DNA of 64,000 nucleotides from Flectobacillus roseus (GCF_030056665.1 NZ_JASHIG010000037.1); one strand, 5' to 3'. Counted from the stretch's first letter, positions 18,470 through 29,009 are shown. Program-made: numbers and translations. The notes: generated by a model from the sequence alone, not told the origin.

Positions 18470-21400
18470 ATGAAAATATTATGGTACTTGTTTTTGTTCT
18501 TTTCCACTAGCTCCATTGCTCAATTTCCACAAACTCCCAAAGCCTTAAAATATAGTACAAAAGATGGTCTATCTTTCGGAATTGTCAATTCAATTGTACA
18601 GGATAATAATGGCTTTATGTGGGTTGCTACCGACGACGGACTAAACCGTTTTGATGGGATTTCATTTCGTATTTTCCGTCATGACTCTGAAGAGAAATTT
18701 AGTTTACCAGGTAATTACATCAATACAGTTTTCAAAGATTCTCGTGGTCAACTATGGATTACTTCCAGAAAAGGTCTTTTGAAATTTGATGCCTCGCAGG
18801 AGCATTTTTACCCTCAGTCGCTCTACAATGGACAAAATATGGACGAAGATATTAGCTCGATTTCGGAAGCTAAAAATGGTAATCTATGGATTTCATCTTC
18901 TTTACATGGGGTATTTAATTTTAACCCACAAACAGGCAAAACAATCAATTACCGTATGTCCAATACCAAGGGCATGCGTAGCAATACTATTTTAGTTACA
19001 CTTGAAGACTCCAAAGGGCTTGTTTGGCTTGGCTCCCATACCAATGGAATCAGTGTTTTCCAGCAAAGAAATGCTCAACTTCTGCCCTATCCAATCAAAA
19101 ATATCGAACTGCTCAATAATTACCGTATCAACAGCATTTTTGAAGACTCCAATCATCAAGTATGGCTAGCTACTTTTGACGGTATTTACTTTTTTGACAG
19201 AACATCCAATAGTATTACCAAGGTAGGTTTTACAAATTTTTCGAGTAATAACGTCTTCCTATCCCTACTGGAAGACAAACAAAAAAACCTATACATCGGA
19301 GTACAGGACGGTGGACTATATCAGATTAAAATACAGCCTAGCTACCCACAACTCAAAGCGCTTCCGATACAGGTAGTAAAAGAGCCTCAAGGGGCACTTA
19401 CTCAACGCTCGGTGCAATGCTTATATGCAGATAAAGACCAAAATATCTGGCTTGGAACTTATGGTGAAGGTATTATGATGCTCAACCATAGTCCGCAACG
19501 CTTTTTGCAGTTTCAGAAAAAAATCACGAACCAAAATACCGAAAGCTGGCTTCGCTACTACGGCATGACTGCCGACCATGAGGGAAATTTGTGGCTAGGT
19601 ACTGATGGAGATGGTATCTATAAAACTACGCCAGAAGGAAAGGTTATCAAGCATTATGTAGCTAGTAAAGCCCAAGGAAGCCTTACCAATAATGCCATAC
19701 TTAGCGCATTTAAGGATAGTAAAAACAATCTTTGGTTTGGATCTTATGCAGGGGGGCTGTATCGCTATAATCCTACAAGCGACAGTTTTATCAATTACAA
19801 ACATGTAGCAAACGACCCCAAGAGTATTGGAGCCAACGACGTCAGGGTGATTTTTGAGGATACTCAGAAAAACATTTGGATAGGAACCAATGGCGGAGGT
19901 TTTTGCCGATTTAATCCTCAAAATCAAACATTTACCAACTATAGTAGTAAATCACGAAACTTTGATTCAAACGATGTTAGGGCGATTACTCAAGACCATC
20001 GGGGCAATTTACTTATCGGAACCTATGGCGTGGGTCTGATTCAGTTTAATCCCCTTACCCAAAAATCAACACAACTCCTTAAAGATATTTTACCTTCAGG
20101 AGTGGTATTGAGTCTAGCCTTTGACGCCAACAAAGGGCTATGGGTAGGTACTCAAGAAATCGGGTTGATTCATTATCAATTTAATACCAATAGTTACACG
20201 AGATTTACCGAAAAAAATGGTCTGGGTAGCAATACTATTTTGGCGATTAAAGCACTTCCTAACCAGCAAATCTGGATTAGCACAAATGCTGGTATTTCAA
20301 AAATTGATGCCAAAACTAAGAAGATTTTTAATTATGACAGAAAGGATGGACTCCAAAACGGACAATTCAATGGTGGATCGGTGTTGTATGAGCCTATCAA
20401 AGGCTTTTTATGTTTCGGAGGAACAGAAGGCTGGAATCTTTTTTATCCCAAAAATATTGATGTACTTACTTATCAGCCAAATGTATTGATTACAGGTATA
20501 CAGCTTTACGGAAAAGATATTGATCAAAGTGGTGTACCTCAACGAGAATTTATTCCCTTTGATAATCAAAATCCTGAAGCATTGGTGGAACTACAGCCTA
20601 ATCAATCAGTTTTTTCAATTCAATACGGTGCTATTAATTATTCGTATCCCGACGAAAGTTACTTTGCCTATCAACTAGAAGGGCTAGACAATGATTGGAA
20701 TTATGCTGGTAAACAAAAATCAGCTACTTATCGCTATCTCGAACCAGGTCATTATGTATTTAAAGTAAAGGTCGCCAACAAAGACCGTGTTTGGTCAGAC
20801 AAAATTGTGTCTGTTAATGTCATCATTTTGCCACCTTGGTACAAAACATGGTGGGCATATCTGATTTATTTGGCAATGATAGCGACGGCGATTTACTATT
20901 ATCAACGCTATCGTCAGAATCAAGCTGAACTCAAATATCAAATTCGGGTGGCAAAAATTGAGGCCGATAAAGAAAAAGAGTTAAATGAGAAAAAACTTTC
21001 GTTTTTTACCCAAATCTCACATGAGTTCCGAACGCCACTAACGTTAATTATCAACCCTATAAAAGAGTTATTGAAGGATGAAACTCAGGATACTAATAGC
21101 TTGCAATTGGTGTATCGAAATGCTAGGAGGCTATTGAGTTTGGTAGATCAACTACTCTTATTTCGTAAAGCCGAAGCTGAGCGGGACCATCTTAAGGTAT
21201 CTTTATTAAATGTCAAAGAATTGGCTGAGGAGGTCTTTTTGTGCTTCACTTATCAGGCAAAGGAGAAAAATCTCCATTATGATTTTGTTTGTACTGACGA
21301 ACAATTGGAAATTTATGGTGATAAAGAGAAAATAGAAATTGCACTTTTCAACCTTATTTCTAACGCCATCAAATTCACTCCGATGGATGGAGCAGTCTCT

Positions 21401-22597
21401 CTCAGCATTGAAGATACCCCTCGATATGTTAATTTTTATATCAAAGATAGCGGCAAAGGTATTGCAACAAACGTTGGCGAAAAGCTATTTGAGATGTTTT
21501 ATCAAACCAAAAATACCAGCGCAGCAGGCTTTGGCATTGGTCTTTTTTTAACAAAAACATTTATCAAATATCATAAAGGAGACATTTCTTATTCGAGCAA
21601 AGCAGGAATAGGAACCACCTTCAAAATCAGCCTACCAAAGGGATATGATCATTTGGACATAGACAATATAGTACTAGATTCAAAACCAGAATCGGCTTTA
21701 CTGAATGAGTTAAAAGAAGAAAAAATTGAAACAAAAACCCTTCTAAAACTCGACAATCAGGTAAGCGTAGAGGAACTTGTAGGCGAGCAAAATACGATGG
21801 TGGTGATTGATGACAATGAACAAATCAGGTCCTATCTCAAACAAATTTTTCAACCCCAATTCAAAATTTACGATGCCGAAAATGGGCAGAAAGGATTAGA
21901 TTTGGTCAATGAGGTATTACCAGACATCGTGATTTGTGATATCATGATGCAAGGGCTCAATGGTATTGAAGTATGTACCGAAATCAAGCAAAACAAACAA
22001 CTCAATCACATTCCTGTAATATTGCTGACCGCCAGTACATCCTCTGAAGTAAAGCTCAAAGGCATTGAGGTCGGTGCGGATGACTATATCAGTAAACCCT
22101 TCGAAAAAGATATTCTAATTGCTCGAATCAATAGTATTTTGAAGAGCCGTATGGACTTACAACAGTACTTTTTCAACGAAGTAACGTTACAAGCCCATAA
22201 CCTAAAAATCTCTCCTGAATACAAACAGTTTTTGGATCAATGTATAACAATCGTAGAGCGAAACCTGATGGATTCGGATTTTAATGTGAGTGTATTGGCA
22301 ACCGAAATCGGGATGAGTTCGTCGAGTCTTTACAATCGTATCAAGTCGATTTGTGCGCAGTCCCCTAATAACTTTATCCGATTTATTAGGCTCCGAAAAG
22401 CAGCAGAGATTTTAATTTCGACCGACTACACTGTTTCCGAAACAGCGTACCAAGTCGGAATCAATGATAGTAAGTATTTCAGGGAACAATTCAACAAACA
22501 ATTTGGTATGAATCCCTCCGCTTACATCAAAAAATACCGCAAGCCTTTTCACAATCAGCATACCTTCAACAAGGACGTTTTCCCAAAGAAAAGCTAA
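18470..22597 (+). CDS. Hybrid two-component system regulator (HTCS) of the polysaccharide locus
   Basis: A 1375-residue single-chain sensor/regulator. After a signal peptide (ending SSIAQ) come about 14 propeller-type repeats (VWLGTD/GLYRYNP pattern, residues 30-700), a Y_Y_Y domain (YQLEGLDNDWNYAG), one membrane helix near 790-810, a histidine kinase core with His851 in SHEFRTPLT, an ATPase domain (N-box NLISNAIKF, DSGKGIA), a receiver with Asp1157 (IVICDIMM), and an AraC-type DNA-binding domain at the C-terminus. It senses an oligosaccharide in the periplasm and activates glycan genes in the cytoplasm. The adjacent susC and the distal GH2 promoters share direct repeats placed like activator sites, which makes this protein the natural binder. 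Confidence 0.96.
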   Translation: MKILWYLFLFFSTSSIAQFPQTPKALKYSTKDGLSFGIVNSIVQDNNGFMWVATDDGLNRFDGISFRIFRHDSEEKFSLPGNYINTVFKDSRGQLWITSRKGLLKFDASQEHFYPQSLYNGQNMDEDISSISEAKNGNLWISSSLHGVFNFNPQTGKTINYRMSNTKGMRSNTILVTLEDSKGLVWLGSHTNGISVFQQRNAQLLPYPIKNIELLNNYRINSIFEDSNHQVWLATFDGIYFFDRTSNSITKVGFTNFSSNNVFLSLLEDKQKNLYIGVQDGGLYQIKIQPSYPQLKALPIQVVKEPQGALTQRSVQCLYADKDQNIWLGTYGEGIMMLNHSPQRFLQFQKKITNQNTESWLRYYGMTADHEGNLWLGTDGDGIYKTTPEGKVIKHYVASKAQGSLTNNAILSAFKDSKNNLWFGSYAGGLYRYNPTSDSFINYKHVANDPKSIGANDVRVIFEDTQKNIWIGTNGGGFCRFNPQNQTFTNYSSKSRNFDSNDVRAITQDHRGNLLIGTYGVGLIQFNPLTQKSTQLLKDILPSGVVLSLAFDANKGLWVGTQEIGLIHYQFNTNSYTRFTEKNGLGSNTILAIKALPNQQIWISTNAGISKIDAKTKKIFNYDRKDGLQNGQFNGGSVLYEPIKGFLCFGGTEGWNLFYPKNIDVLTYQPNVLITGIQLYGKDIDQSGVPQREFIPFDNQNPEALVELQPNQSVFSIQYGAINYSYPDESYFAYQLEGLDNDWNYAGKQKSATYRYLEPGHYVFKVKVANKDRVWSDKIVSVNVIILPPWYKTWWAYLIYLAMIATAIYYYQRYRQNQAELKYQIRVAKIEADKEKELNEKKLSFFTQISHEFRTPLTLIINPIKELLKDETQDTNSLQLVYRNARRLLSLVDQLLLFRKAEAERDHLKVSLLNVKELAEEVFLCFTYQAKEKNLHYDFVCTDEQLEIYGDKEKIEIALFNLISNAIKFTPMDGAVSLSIEDTPRYVNFYIKDSGKGIATNVGEKLFEMFYQTKNTSAAGFGIGLFLTKTFIKYHKGDISYSSKAGIGTTFKISLPKGYDHLDIDNIVLDSKPESALLNELKEEKIETKTLLKLDNQVSVEELVGEQNTMVVIDDNEQIRSYLKQIFQPQFKIYDAENGQKGLDLVNEVLPDIVICDIMMQGLNGIEVCTEIKQNKQLNHIPVILLTASTSSEVKLKGIEVGADDYISKPFEKDILIARINSILKSRMDLQQYFFNEVTLQAHNLKISPEYKQFLDQCITIVERNLMDSDFNVSVLATEIGMSSSSLYNRIKSICAQSPNNFIRFIRLRKAAEILISTDYTVSETAYQVGINDSKYFREQFNKQFGMNPSAYIKKYRKPFHNQHTFNKDVFPKKS

Positions 22598-22618
22598 AAT
22601 AGCCACCATTTTTTCATA

Positions 22619-22653
22619 AAAAAGCCCTAAAATTTACCATTTTAGGGCTTTTT
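22619..22653 (+). terminator. Intrinsic terminator after the HTCS gene
   Basis: A 15-bp perfect stem (AAAAAGCCCTAAAAT with ATTTTAGGGCTTTTT), 5-nt loop, T5 at the 3' end. It separates the regulator transcript from the susC promoter. Confidence 0.9.
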
Positions 22654-22659
22654 GTTTGA

Positions 22660-22690
22660 TTACCCCCTACCATATAAGGATTTCCCCCCT
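22660..22690 (+). promoter_or_regulatory. Probable HTCS operator: TTACCCC direct repeat, 22-bp period
   Basis: TTACCCC at 22660-22666 is repeated as TTTCCCC at 22681-22687/22682-22688 (the run is TTTCCCCCC), two helical turns apart. The block ends 21 bp before the -7 box of susC. The GH2 promoter has the same arrangement in the same orientation with the same 21-bp distance. AraC-type regulators bind such tandem direct repeats. Confidence 0.7.
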
Positions 22691-22711
22691 CTCGAAATAA
22701 CTCCATAATCC

Positions 22712-22719
22712 TAGTTTTG
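22712..22719 (+). promoter_or_regulatory. -7 box TAGTTTTG of the susC promoter
   Basis: Exact TAnnTTTG match, 61 bp before the susC ATG. No -33 TTTG is seen at the expected distance, consistent with a promoter that needs an activator. Confidence 0.7.
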
Positions 22720-22780
22720 CTTTAAATATTTCAATGTCAAAAAGCACAAATTTTCCAATCAAACAATTTTCATTTAAAAG

Positions 22781-25700
22781 ATGAGACAACCTTTATTCTC
22801 CCATTTCGGAAAGGACTCAGGAAAAACAGGCATCAAAAACCTGTTTGGTCCTAGTACCAAATTCTTATTATGCCTTATGATGATGCTTTCTACATTGGCA
22901 ACTTTTGCTCAAGATAGAAAGATTACAGGAACTATCCTTGATGAACAAGGAGCAGCACTTCCGGGTGCGAACATACAAGTAAAAGGAACTAGCAAAGGAG
23001 TTTCGGCAGATGTAAATGGTAAATATTCCATCTCTGTTCCAGCTAATGCTTCTACCTTGGTATTTACTTTTATTGGTTATGCTACACAGGAAGTAGAAAT
23101 CAAAAATCAATCCGTTATTGACCTAAAATTGGTAGCAGATACCAAGTCACTACAGGAAGTAGTAGTGGTAGGTTATGGTACTCAGAAAAAAGTAACCTTG
23201 ACAGGTTCGGTATCGGATGTAAAAGGTAGCGAAATCGTGAAAAGCCCTCAGCCCAACTTATCCAACTCGTTGGCTGGTCGTTTCTCTGGTTTTATTGCCA
23301 ACAACCGTGGCGGTGAGCCTGGTTATGACGGTTCGAGCTATACCATTCGTGGTTTAGCATCGACAGGTAACAACGACGTGCTTATCGTTGTGGACGGTAT
23401 CCCTGGGCAAATCGGTGGTTTGGAACGCCTTGACCCAAATGACATTGAAAGTATTTCGGTATTGAAAGATGCTTCGGCAGCGGTATATGGTAGCCGTGCT
23501 GCCAACGGTGTAATTTTGGTAACAACGAAAAGAGGTACAACTGGAAAACCAACTATTTCTTATAGCTTCAACCAAGGTTTTAGTTCACCAACTCGTTTAC
23601 CAAAATTAGCTGATGCTCCAACGTATGCGACAATTTTGAACGAAATTGATTATTACAATAACCCAGCAGGTGGCATGAATCAGCGCTACTCGGCTGATGA
23701 AATTACAAAGTTTGGCAATGGTTCTGACCCATTGAACTACCCAAATACCAACTGGCAGAAAGAGGCTTTGCAAAGTGTAGCTTTACAAAACCAACACAGT
23801 TTGACAGTAAATGGCGGTAACGAAAACACACGCTATTTCATGTCGATTGGTATGATTTCACAAGACGGTTTATTGAAAAACGGTGCTACGAAATACAACC
23901 AATACAATTTCCGTTCGAACATTGACGCTAACATCACGAAAGATTTCAAAGTAAGTTTGTCTCTCTCTGGTCGTCAAGAAGATCGTCAATATCCAATCAG
24001 TAGTGCAGGTAACACATTCCGTTCTATTTACAGAGCATATCCAACAGTAGTAGCTACCTATCCAAACGGATTACCATCTACAGGTGTTGAAAATAACAAC
24101 CCAGTTGTATTAGGAACATCGTTAGGTGGTCTTAACAAAAACCCAACGACGGTATTCAATGGTATTTTGAGAGGTAGTTACAACTTGCCTGTAAAAGGGT
24201 TGAGCGTAGACGGATTTTTGTCAATTGACAAATCTTATAACTTTTCTAAAGCGTTCAGTATTCCATACATTTTGTACTCGTACAATCGCAATACTAATGC
24301 ATATGACCAAGTGGTAACAGGAGGTTCGGCTGGTGCGGCAACTTTATCTGAAGCACAAACAAACTCGTCATTACAGATTCAAAACATTAAGTTGAACTAC
24401 AACTTAGCAACGGGTCGTCATAATGTAAACGCATTTGTAGCATTCGAACAAAGTCAAAACCGCTCGGAAACGTTTGGTGCATCAAGATTAAATTTCCCAA
24501 CACCATCAACGCCTGAACTTTCGCAAGGTGGTGCTGCGGCTACAGACAAAAACAACTACGGAAGTAGCTACAATTTCACAAGAAGAAGTTATATTTCAAG
24601 AGTTGCCTACAACTTTAACGAAAAATATTTGGCAGAGTTACAGATGCGTGTCGATGGTTCGTCAACGTTCCCAGCTGGTAAACAATATGGTTTCTTCCCA
24701 TCTTTCTCAGCAGGTTGGAGAATTTCTGAAGAGCCTTGGTTCAAAAATAAAGTTACTAGCGTTGATGACTTAAAATTGCGTGCTTCTTATGGTACTTTGG
24801 GTAACGACAACGTAGGTCAGTTTCAGTATTACAACAACTACTCATTCAACAATACGTATGTAATTGGTACAGATATTATTCGTCCAGGGATTGACTTGAC
24901 AAAATTGGCAAACCCAAATATCACTTGGGAAGTAGCTAGAAAATTAGACATCGGTTTGAATGCAACAGTCTTCAAAAAGTTATCTGCTGAAGTGACTTAT
25001 TTCCAACAAAATCGTTCTGATATCCTTGCGGCTCGTAATGCTTCTATTCCAAATGTTTCGGGTATCGTTAACCCTTATGGTTCAGGCGCTTTAGTTCCAG
25101 ATCAAAATATTGGAAAAGTAAGCAACTCAGGTATTGAGACTAGCGTAACGTACAACCATTCAGGTGATTTTAGATATATGATTTCTGGAAACTTTACCTA
25201 TGCACAAAGTAAAGTAGAATTTATTGATGAGGCTTCTGGTTTACCAGATTACCAACGTCAAACTGGTCGTCCTTTGAATACTTATTTGTTGTATAGATCT
25301 CTCGGAATTTTCAGAAGTCAGGCTGATTTGGATAAATACCCACACTTAAGTGGTGCTCGCTTGGGTGATTTGATTTTGGAAGATTATAACAAAGACGGCA
25401 AAATCACAGCAGATGATCAAGTGCGTTCTGACTACGGAAACATTCCACAAATGACTTTTGGTTTGGTGTTTAACGCAGGTTACAAAAACTTTGATTTCTC
25501 ATTGGTATTCTCAGGACAAGCACAAGTTAGCCAATATGTATTACCAGAATCAGGGTCAATCGGTAACTTCTATAGCAGTTGGGCAGATAACCGTTGGAGT
25601 CCTACTAATCCAAATGGAACGTATCCTCGCGTAGACACTCGTTCATCTTCTTCAGTAAACGGTGGCTTATACCCAAGTACATTCTGGTTGAACAATGCTT

Positions 25701-25915
25701 CATTTGTTCGTTTGAAAAACCTTGAATTCGGATATACACTTCCAAACAAATTATTGAGTAAACTAAATATCAAACAATTAAGAGTTTATACTAACGCTTT
25801 CAACTTGTTGACATTCACAGGCGTGAAAGATTATGACCCAGAAGGAAACAGCTCAAGTGGACAATTCTACCCACAACAACGCATTATGAACCTTGGTGTC
25901 AATGTTAAGTTTTAA
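22781..25915 (+). CDS. susC: SusC-like TonB-dependent outer membrane transporter
   Basis: A 1044-residue outer membrane barrel. A long signal peptide (about 44 residues, ending TFAQ) is followed by the carboxypeptidase-regulatory-like domain of SusC proteins (ITGTILDEQGAALPGANI), the TonB-box region VVVVGYGTQKK, the plug (YTIRGLASTGNNDVLIVVDG, DPNDIESISVLKDASAAVYG) and the beta barrel ending LGVNVKF with a terminal aromatic. It imports oligosaccharides released at the cell surface, working with the SusD lipoprotein encoded 6-18 bp downstream. The length is typical. It is the first gene of the induced operon with its own promoter and operator. Confidence 0.97.
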   Translation: MRQPLFSHFGKDSGKTGIKNLFGPSTKFLLCLMMMLSTLATFAQDRKITGTILDEQGAALPGANIQVKGTSKGVSADVNGKYSISVPANASTLVFTFIGYATQEVEIKNQSVIDLKLVADTKSLQEVVVVGYGTQKKVTLTGSVSDVKGSEIVKSPQPNLSNSLAGRFSGFIANNRGGEPGYDGSSYTIRGLASTGNNDVLIVVDGIPGQIGGLERLDPNDIESISVLKDASAAVYGSRAANGVILVTTKRGTTGKPTISYSFNQGFSSPTRLPKLADAPTYATILNEIDYYNNPAGGMNQRYSADEITKFGNGSDPLNYPNTNWQKEALQSVALQNQHSLTVNGGNENTRYFMSIGMISQDGLLKNGATKYNQYNFRSNIDANITKDFKVSLSLSGRQEDRQYPISSAGNTFRSIYRAYPTVVATYPNGLPSTGVENNNPVVLGTSLGGLNKNPTTVFNGILRGSYNLPVKGLSVDGFLSIDKSYNFSKAFSIPYILYSYNRNTNAYDQVVTGGSAGAATLSEAQTNSSLQIQNIKLNYNLATGRHNVNAFVAFEQSQNRSETFGASRLNFPTPSTPELSQGGAAATDKNNYGSSYNFTRRSYISRVAYNFNEKYLAELQMRVDGSSTFPAGKQYGFFPSFSAGWRISEEPWFKNKVTSVDDLKLRASYGTLGNDNVGQFQYYNNYSFNNTYVIGTDIIRPGIDLTKLANPNITWEVARKLDIGLNATVFKKLSAEVTYFQQNRSDILAARNASIPNVSGIVNPYGSGALVPDQNIGKVSNSGIETSVTYNHSGDFRYMISGNFTYAQSKVEFIDEASGLPDYQRQTGRPLNTYLLYRSLGIFRSQADLDKYPHLSGARLGDLILEDYNKDGKITADDQVRSDYGNIPQMTFGLVFNAGYKNFDFSLVFSGQAQVSQYVLPESGSIGNFYSSWADNRWSPTNPNGTYPRVDTRSSSSVNGGLYPSTFWLNNASFVRLKNLEFGYTLPNKLLSKLNIKQLRVYTNAFNLLTFTGVKDYDPEGNSSSGQFYPQQRIMNLGVNVKF

Positions 25916-25933
25916 TCTTTAATGTTTATTACA

Positions 25934-27619
25934 ATGAAATCTAGAAAATCTATTGCTATATCTTCTTGTTTGTTTGCAGTATTACTATCAACAGCTTCGT
26001 GTAACTCGGATTTGCTTGATGTAGTACCAACAGACCGAGTTTCGGATAGTTCGATTCTTACCGACTCAACCCTTTTTGAATCTTATGTAATCAACCGTTA
26101 CATGGGCGTACGTTTGACCGATAAAGAAGCAGAAGGAACACCTCCAGGCTTTGGACGTGGTTTTGAATATGCCATGTGGTCATCTGTTACGGATGAGTCT
26201 ATTTATAACAACGATGATAATACTTGGTTGATTCAGAGAGGTCAATTGGCACCTGAAAACACAGGTATCGCTGGTACTATCTGGGGTAGAAGTTACCGCA
26301 GTATCCGTGAAATCAATTATGCATTAGCCAATGTTCAAAAAGTAAACATGAGCGCAGGCATGAAAACACGCCTGACAGCTGAGTTGCGTTTCTTAAGAGC
26401 ATTCCGTTATCAAGACTTACTTCGTAACTATGGTGATGTAGTATTGATGGGTGATAAAGTATATGAGTTAGGAGAAGATTTCAGTAATTCTGCTATCTAT
26501 ACTCGCTCTTCAATCAAAGATGTTACTTCTTATATCTTGGCTGAACTTGATGCAGCTAGTAAAGACTTACCAACTGCTAACAATAGTTCAAATTGGAAGT
26601 TAGGTCGTGCGACTAAAGGTGCAGCTTTAGCACTTAAATCTCGTATTGCTTTGTATGCAGCAAGTCCATTGTACAACTCTGGAACTTGGCAAGCGGCAGC
26701 TTCTGCAGCTAAGGATGTTATGAATATGGGTATATATTCATTATACACTGGCGGTTATGACAAATTATTCTTAACAGCTGAAAACAACCCAGAAATCATT
26801 TTCGAACGCTTGTATACTCGTGGGGCGCGCCACGTGTGTTTAGAAATCTCAAACGCACCAAACGGATTTGGTGGTTGGGGAGGTAACGTACCTTTACAAA
26901 ACTTTGTAGATGCGTACCAAATGAACAACGGTAAGTCTATTGATGATGCGACTTCTGGATACAACCCACAAGATCCATACAAAAACCGTGACCCTCGTTT
27001 CTACATGACTGTTTTGACTAACAACTCTTCATACAGAGGAAATACGGTTCAAAGTTATATTCCTGGTGGTAAAGACAGTAAAGATGGTCCTTCTAACTGG
27101 AATACTTCGAAGACTGGTTATTACTTGAAGAAATATATGAACGATGCTTTACCAATTGATAACCCTTGGGATATCGCAGGTACGCAACCTTGGATTTATT
27201 TCCGTTATGCAGAGATTTTATTGAACTACGCTGAAGCGCAAAATGAGGCTGCTGGTCCAGATCAATCTGTATATGACGCTGTAAACGCTATTCGTAGAAG
27301 AACAGGTGTTGGAATGCCAGCGCTTCCTTCGGGCTTGTCACAAGCACAAATGCGTGATGCTATCCGTAAAGAACGTCAAATTGAGTTAGCTTTCGAAGAG
27401 CACCGTTACTATGATGTTCGTCGTTGGAAAATTGCCAATGTAACAGAAAACGTTCCTGCCTATGGTATGGATGTTACCAGAAATGGTTCTACCTATACTT
27501 ACACTCGTAAAGAGGCATTGTCAGGAAGACGTTTTGAAGATAAGCACTATTTCCTACCTATCCCTCGTGCTGAAATCCTCGCTTCTGGTGGCAAATTGAC
27601 ACAGAATGCTGGATATTAA
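25934..27619 (+). CDS. susD: SusD-like starch/glycan-binding lipoprotein (RagB/SusD)
   Basis: A 561-residue surface lipoprotein. The signal peptide MKSRKSIAISSCLFAVLLSTASC ends in a lipobox cysteine; an in-frame ATG 12 bp upstream (25922) is possible but adds residues before the signal. Family features are LLDVVPTDRVSD after the Cys, the TPR-rich body (AELRFLRAFRYQDLLRNYGDVVL) and the C-terminal motif YAEILLNYAEAQNEA with QIELAFEEHRYYDVRRW. It captures the glycan and closes over SusC. No SusE/SusF-like binding protein follows; the next gene is a GH5 lipoprotein. Confidence 0.96.
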   Translation: MKSRKSIAISSCLFAVLLSTASCNSDLLDVVPTDRVSDSSILTDSTLFESYVINRYMGVRLTDKEAEGTPPGFGRGFEYAMWSSVTDESIYNNDDNTWLIQRGQLAPENTGIAGTIWGRSYRSIREINYALANVQKVNMSAGMKTRLTAELRFLRAFRYQDLLRNYGDVVLMGDKVYELGEDFSNSAIYTRSSIKDVTSYILAELDAASKDLPTANNSSNWKLGRATKGAALALKSRIALYAASPLYNSGTWQAAASAAKDVMNMGIYSLYTGGYDKLFLTAENNPEIIFERLYTRGARHVCLEISNAPNGFGGWGGNVPLQNFVDAYQMNNGKSIDDATSGYNPQDPYKNRDPRFYMTVLTNNSSYRGNTVQSYIPGGKDSKDGPSNWNTSKTGYYLKKYMNDALPIDNPWDIAGTQPWIYFRYAEILLNYAEAQNEAAGPDQSVYDAVNAIRRRTGVGMPALPSGLSQAQMRDAIRKERQIELAFEEHRYYDVRRWKIANVTENVPAYGMDVTRNGSTYTYTRKEALSGRRFEDKHYFLPIPRAEILASGGKLTQNAGY

Positions 27620-27941
27620 TCTAGTTTGAAAATGTGAGGATTTGAAGATTTGAAAATGATTTAAGATCATTGATAATTTTCAAGTCCTCTATTTTTTGTA
27701 GAATCCTTTAAGCCGCAAGCTGTAGGCAATAGGGCAACCTATTGTAGGCAAGCACAAGCTTTTTATTTCGGATATCGGATGTGGGGTTTCGGAAGTGTAT
27801 ACTTCTATATTTTGCAAAAAAGGTATTTTTCTATGTATCCGAAATCAGAAATCCCAAATCCGCAATAGGTTGAATCCTTCGTAAACTACTAACTCATCAT
27901 TCAAAACTCATCACTCACAACTCTCAAAACCTTCTAGTCCT
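27620..27941. repeat. Intergenic repeat element between susD and GH5 gene
   Basis: No gene. A hairpin CAATAGG/CCTATTG with a GCAA loop (27727-27744) is matched again by CAATAGGTTG at 27863-27872, so the element is framed by inverted arms. Inside, ATTTCGGATATCGGAT and the reverse run CCGAAATCAGAAATCCCAAATC pair imperfectly. The latter matches, reversed, a stretch at about 48323-48352. The right end is a low-complexity AACTCATCACTCA-like tract. It may weaken read-through from susD into the hydrolase genes. Confidence 0.55.
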
Positions 27942-28970
27942 ATGAAAAAATTACTTTCTCTTATTCTTTCCTCTGCCTTACTTTACTCTTGCTCTAAAGA
28001 TTCAGTCGATACGCCAGTTACTCCAACAGACCCTGTGGTAAAAAATACAACACCTGTGGGAGTAGATAGCATTGCAGGCGTCAATTGGGCCGATGCTCGT
28101 GATAACTTTGTCGATGGTTGGGTTATCCCATCAGGACTTGAAGCGGGTGACGAATACGCTACTGTTTTTGCCAAATCAGAAGGTATTTTATCAGGTTTTC
28201 AAAACCATATCAAAGGTCTAAATACGATTCGTCTGCCTATTAATCCTCCATCAGTGAATGACATTTGGTGGTCTCGCTACAAAGGGGCAATAGACAAGGC
28301 TATCAGTAAAAAAATACGAGTAGTGCTTTGTTGTTGGGAATCGGCCTCTGCCAAAAATGGTGTGATTGACAATAGTACCGACTTTTGGCAAATGTGGACC
28401 AAGGTAGTACAGGACTATGGCAACAATCCTTATGTATATTTTGAAGTAATCAATGAACCGTATGGCTATTCTCTGCAAACCTTGAGCGATGTATATGCAG
28501 AGTTTCTCCAAAGATTTCCTACACTTTCTCGCAAACGCATCATCCTGTCAGGCACAGGATATTCGGAGGATGTGACTGGAATCGGAGCAGATACTAGATT
28601 TTCTGAATGCTTGTTAGCACTACATAATTATGCGTTCTGGACAAATCGCACCCTGACAGAATGGGAATCTGACTGGAGACGTAGAATGGGCGCTTATGCC
28701 AAAAGAACCATCGTTTCAGAATTTGGAGTAGCTATGAGCACTGGTAAAGACTATATCGGCGGTACACAGTCAGACAATGAAATCGCCTATATGATTGCAT
28801 CTTCTAATGTTTTCAGAAACGATAAAGTCGCTAGTATCTATTGGCCAGGCCTCCGTGATGGTGACAGCTATAGTCTGTTTTCAAGAGAAGGAACAGGCAC
28901 CTCTATTACCCTAAAAATCATTAATCAATCAGGTATCAGTCGCCTCCGCTATGGATGGGGGAGTGAATAA
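27942..28970 (+). CDS. GH5-family glycoside hydrolase lipoprotein
   Basis: A 342-residue lipoprotein: signal peptide with lipobox SSALLYSC (Cys17), a Thr/Pro-rich linker, then a (beta/alpha)8 barrel. The acid/base Glu172 lies in VYFEVINEPYG and the nucleophile Glu260 in IVSEFGVAM, the clan GH-A pair of GH5. It would cut a beta-linked backbone at the cell surface and supply oligosaccharides to SusC/D. The family includes beta-glucanases, mannanases and others; the sequence alone does not fix the substrate. It lies in the induced cluster between susD and GH30, all in one direction. Confidence 0.88.
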   Translation: MKKLLSLILSSALLYSCSKDSVDTPVTPTDPVVKNTTPVGVDSIAGVNWADARDNFVDGWVIPSGLEAGDEYATVFAKSEGILSGFQNHIKGLNTIRLPINPPSVNDIWWSRYKGAIDKAISKKIRVVLCCWESASAKNGVIDNSTDFWQMWTKVVQDYGNNPYVYFEVINEPYGYSLQTLSDVYAEFLQRFPTLSRKRIILSGTGYSEDVTGIGADTRFSECLLALHNYAFWTNRTLTEWESDWRRRMGAYAKRTIVSEFGVAMSTGKDYIGGTQSDNEIAYMIASSNVFRNDKVASIYWPGLRDGDSYSLFSREGTGTSITLKIINQSGISRLRYGWGSE

Positions 28971-29009
28971 TGGTGAATGGTGAATCTGTGAATGGTGAAT
29001 TTATGAATC
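28969..29009. repeat. Short-unit repeat ATGGTGAAT/CTGTGAATGG
   Basis: Three imperfect copies of a GTGAAT-centred unit directly after the GH5 stop; AATTCACC near 29070 can pair with the GGTGAATT copy. A similar GTGAAT/ATTCAC hairpin stands at 53141-53234. Confidence 0.4.
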
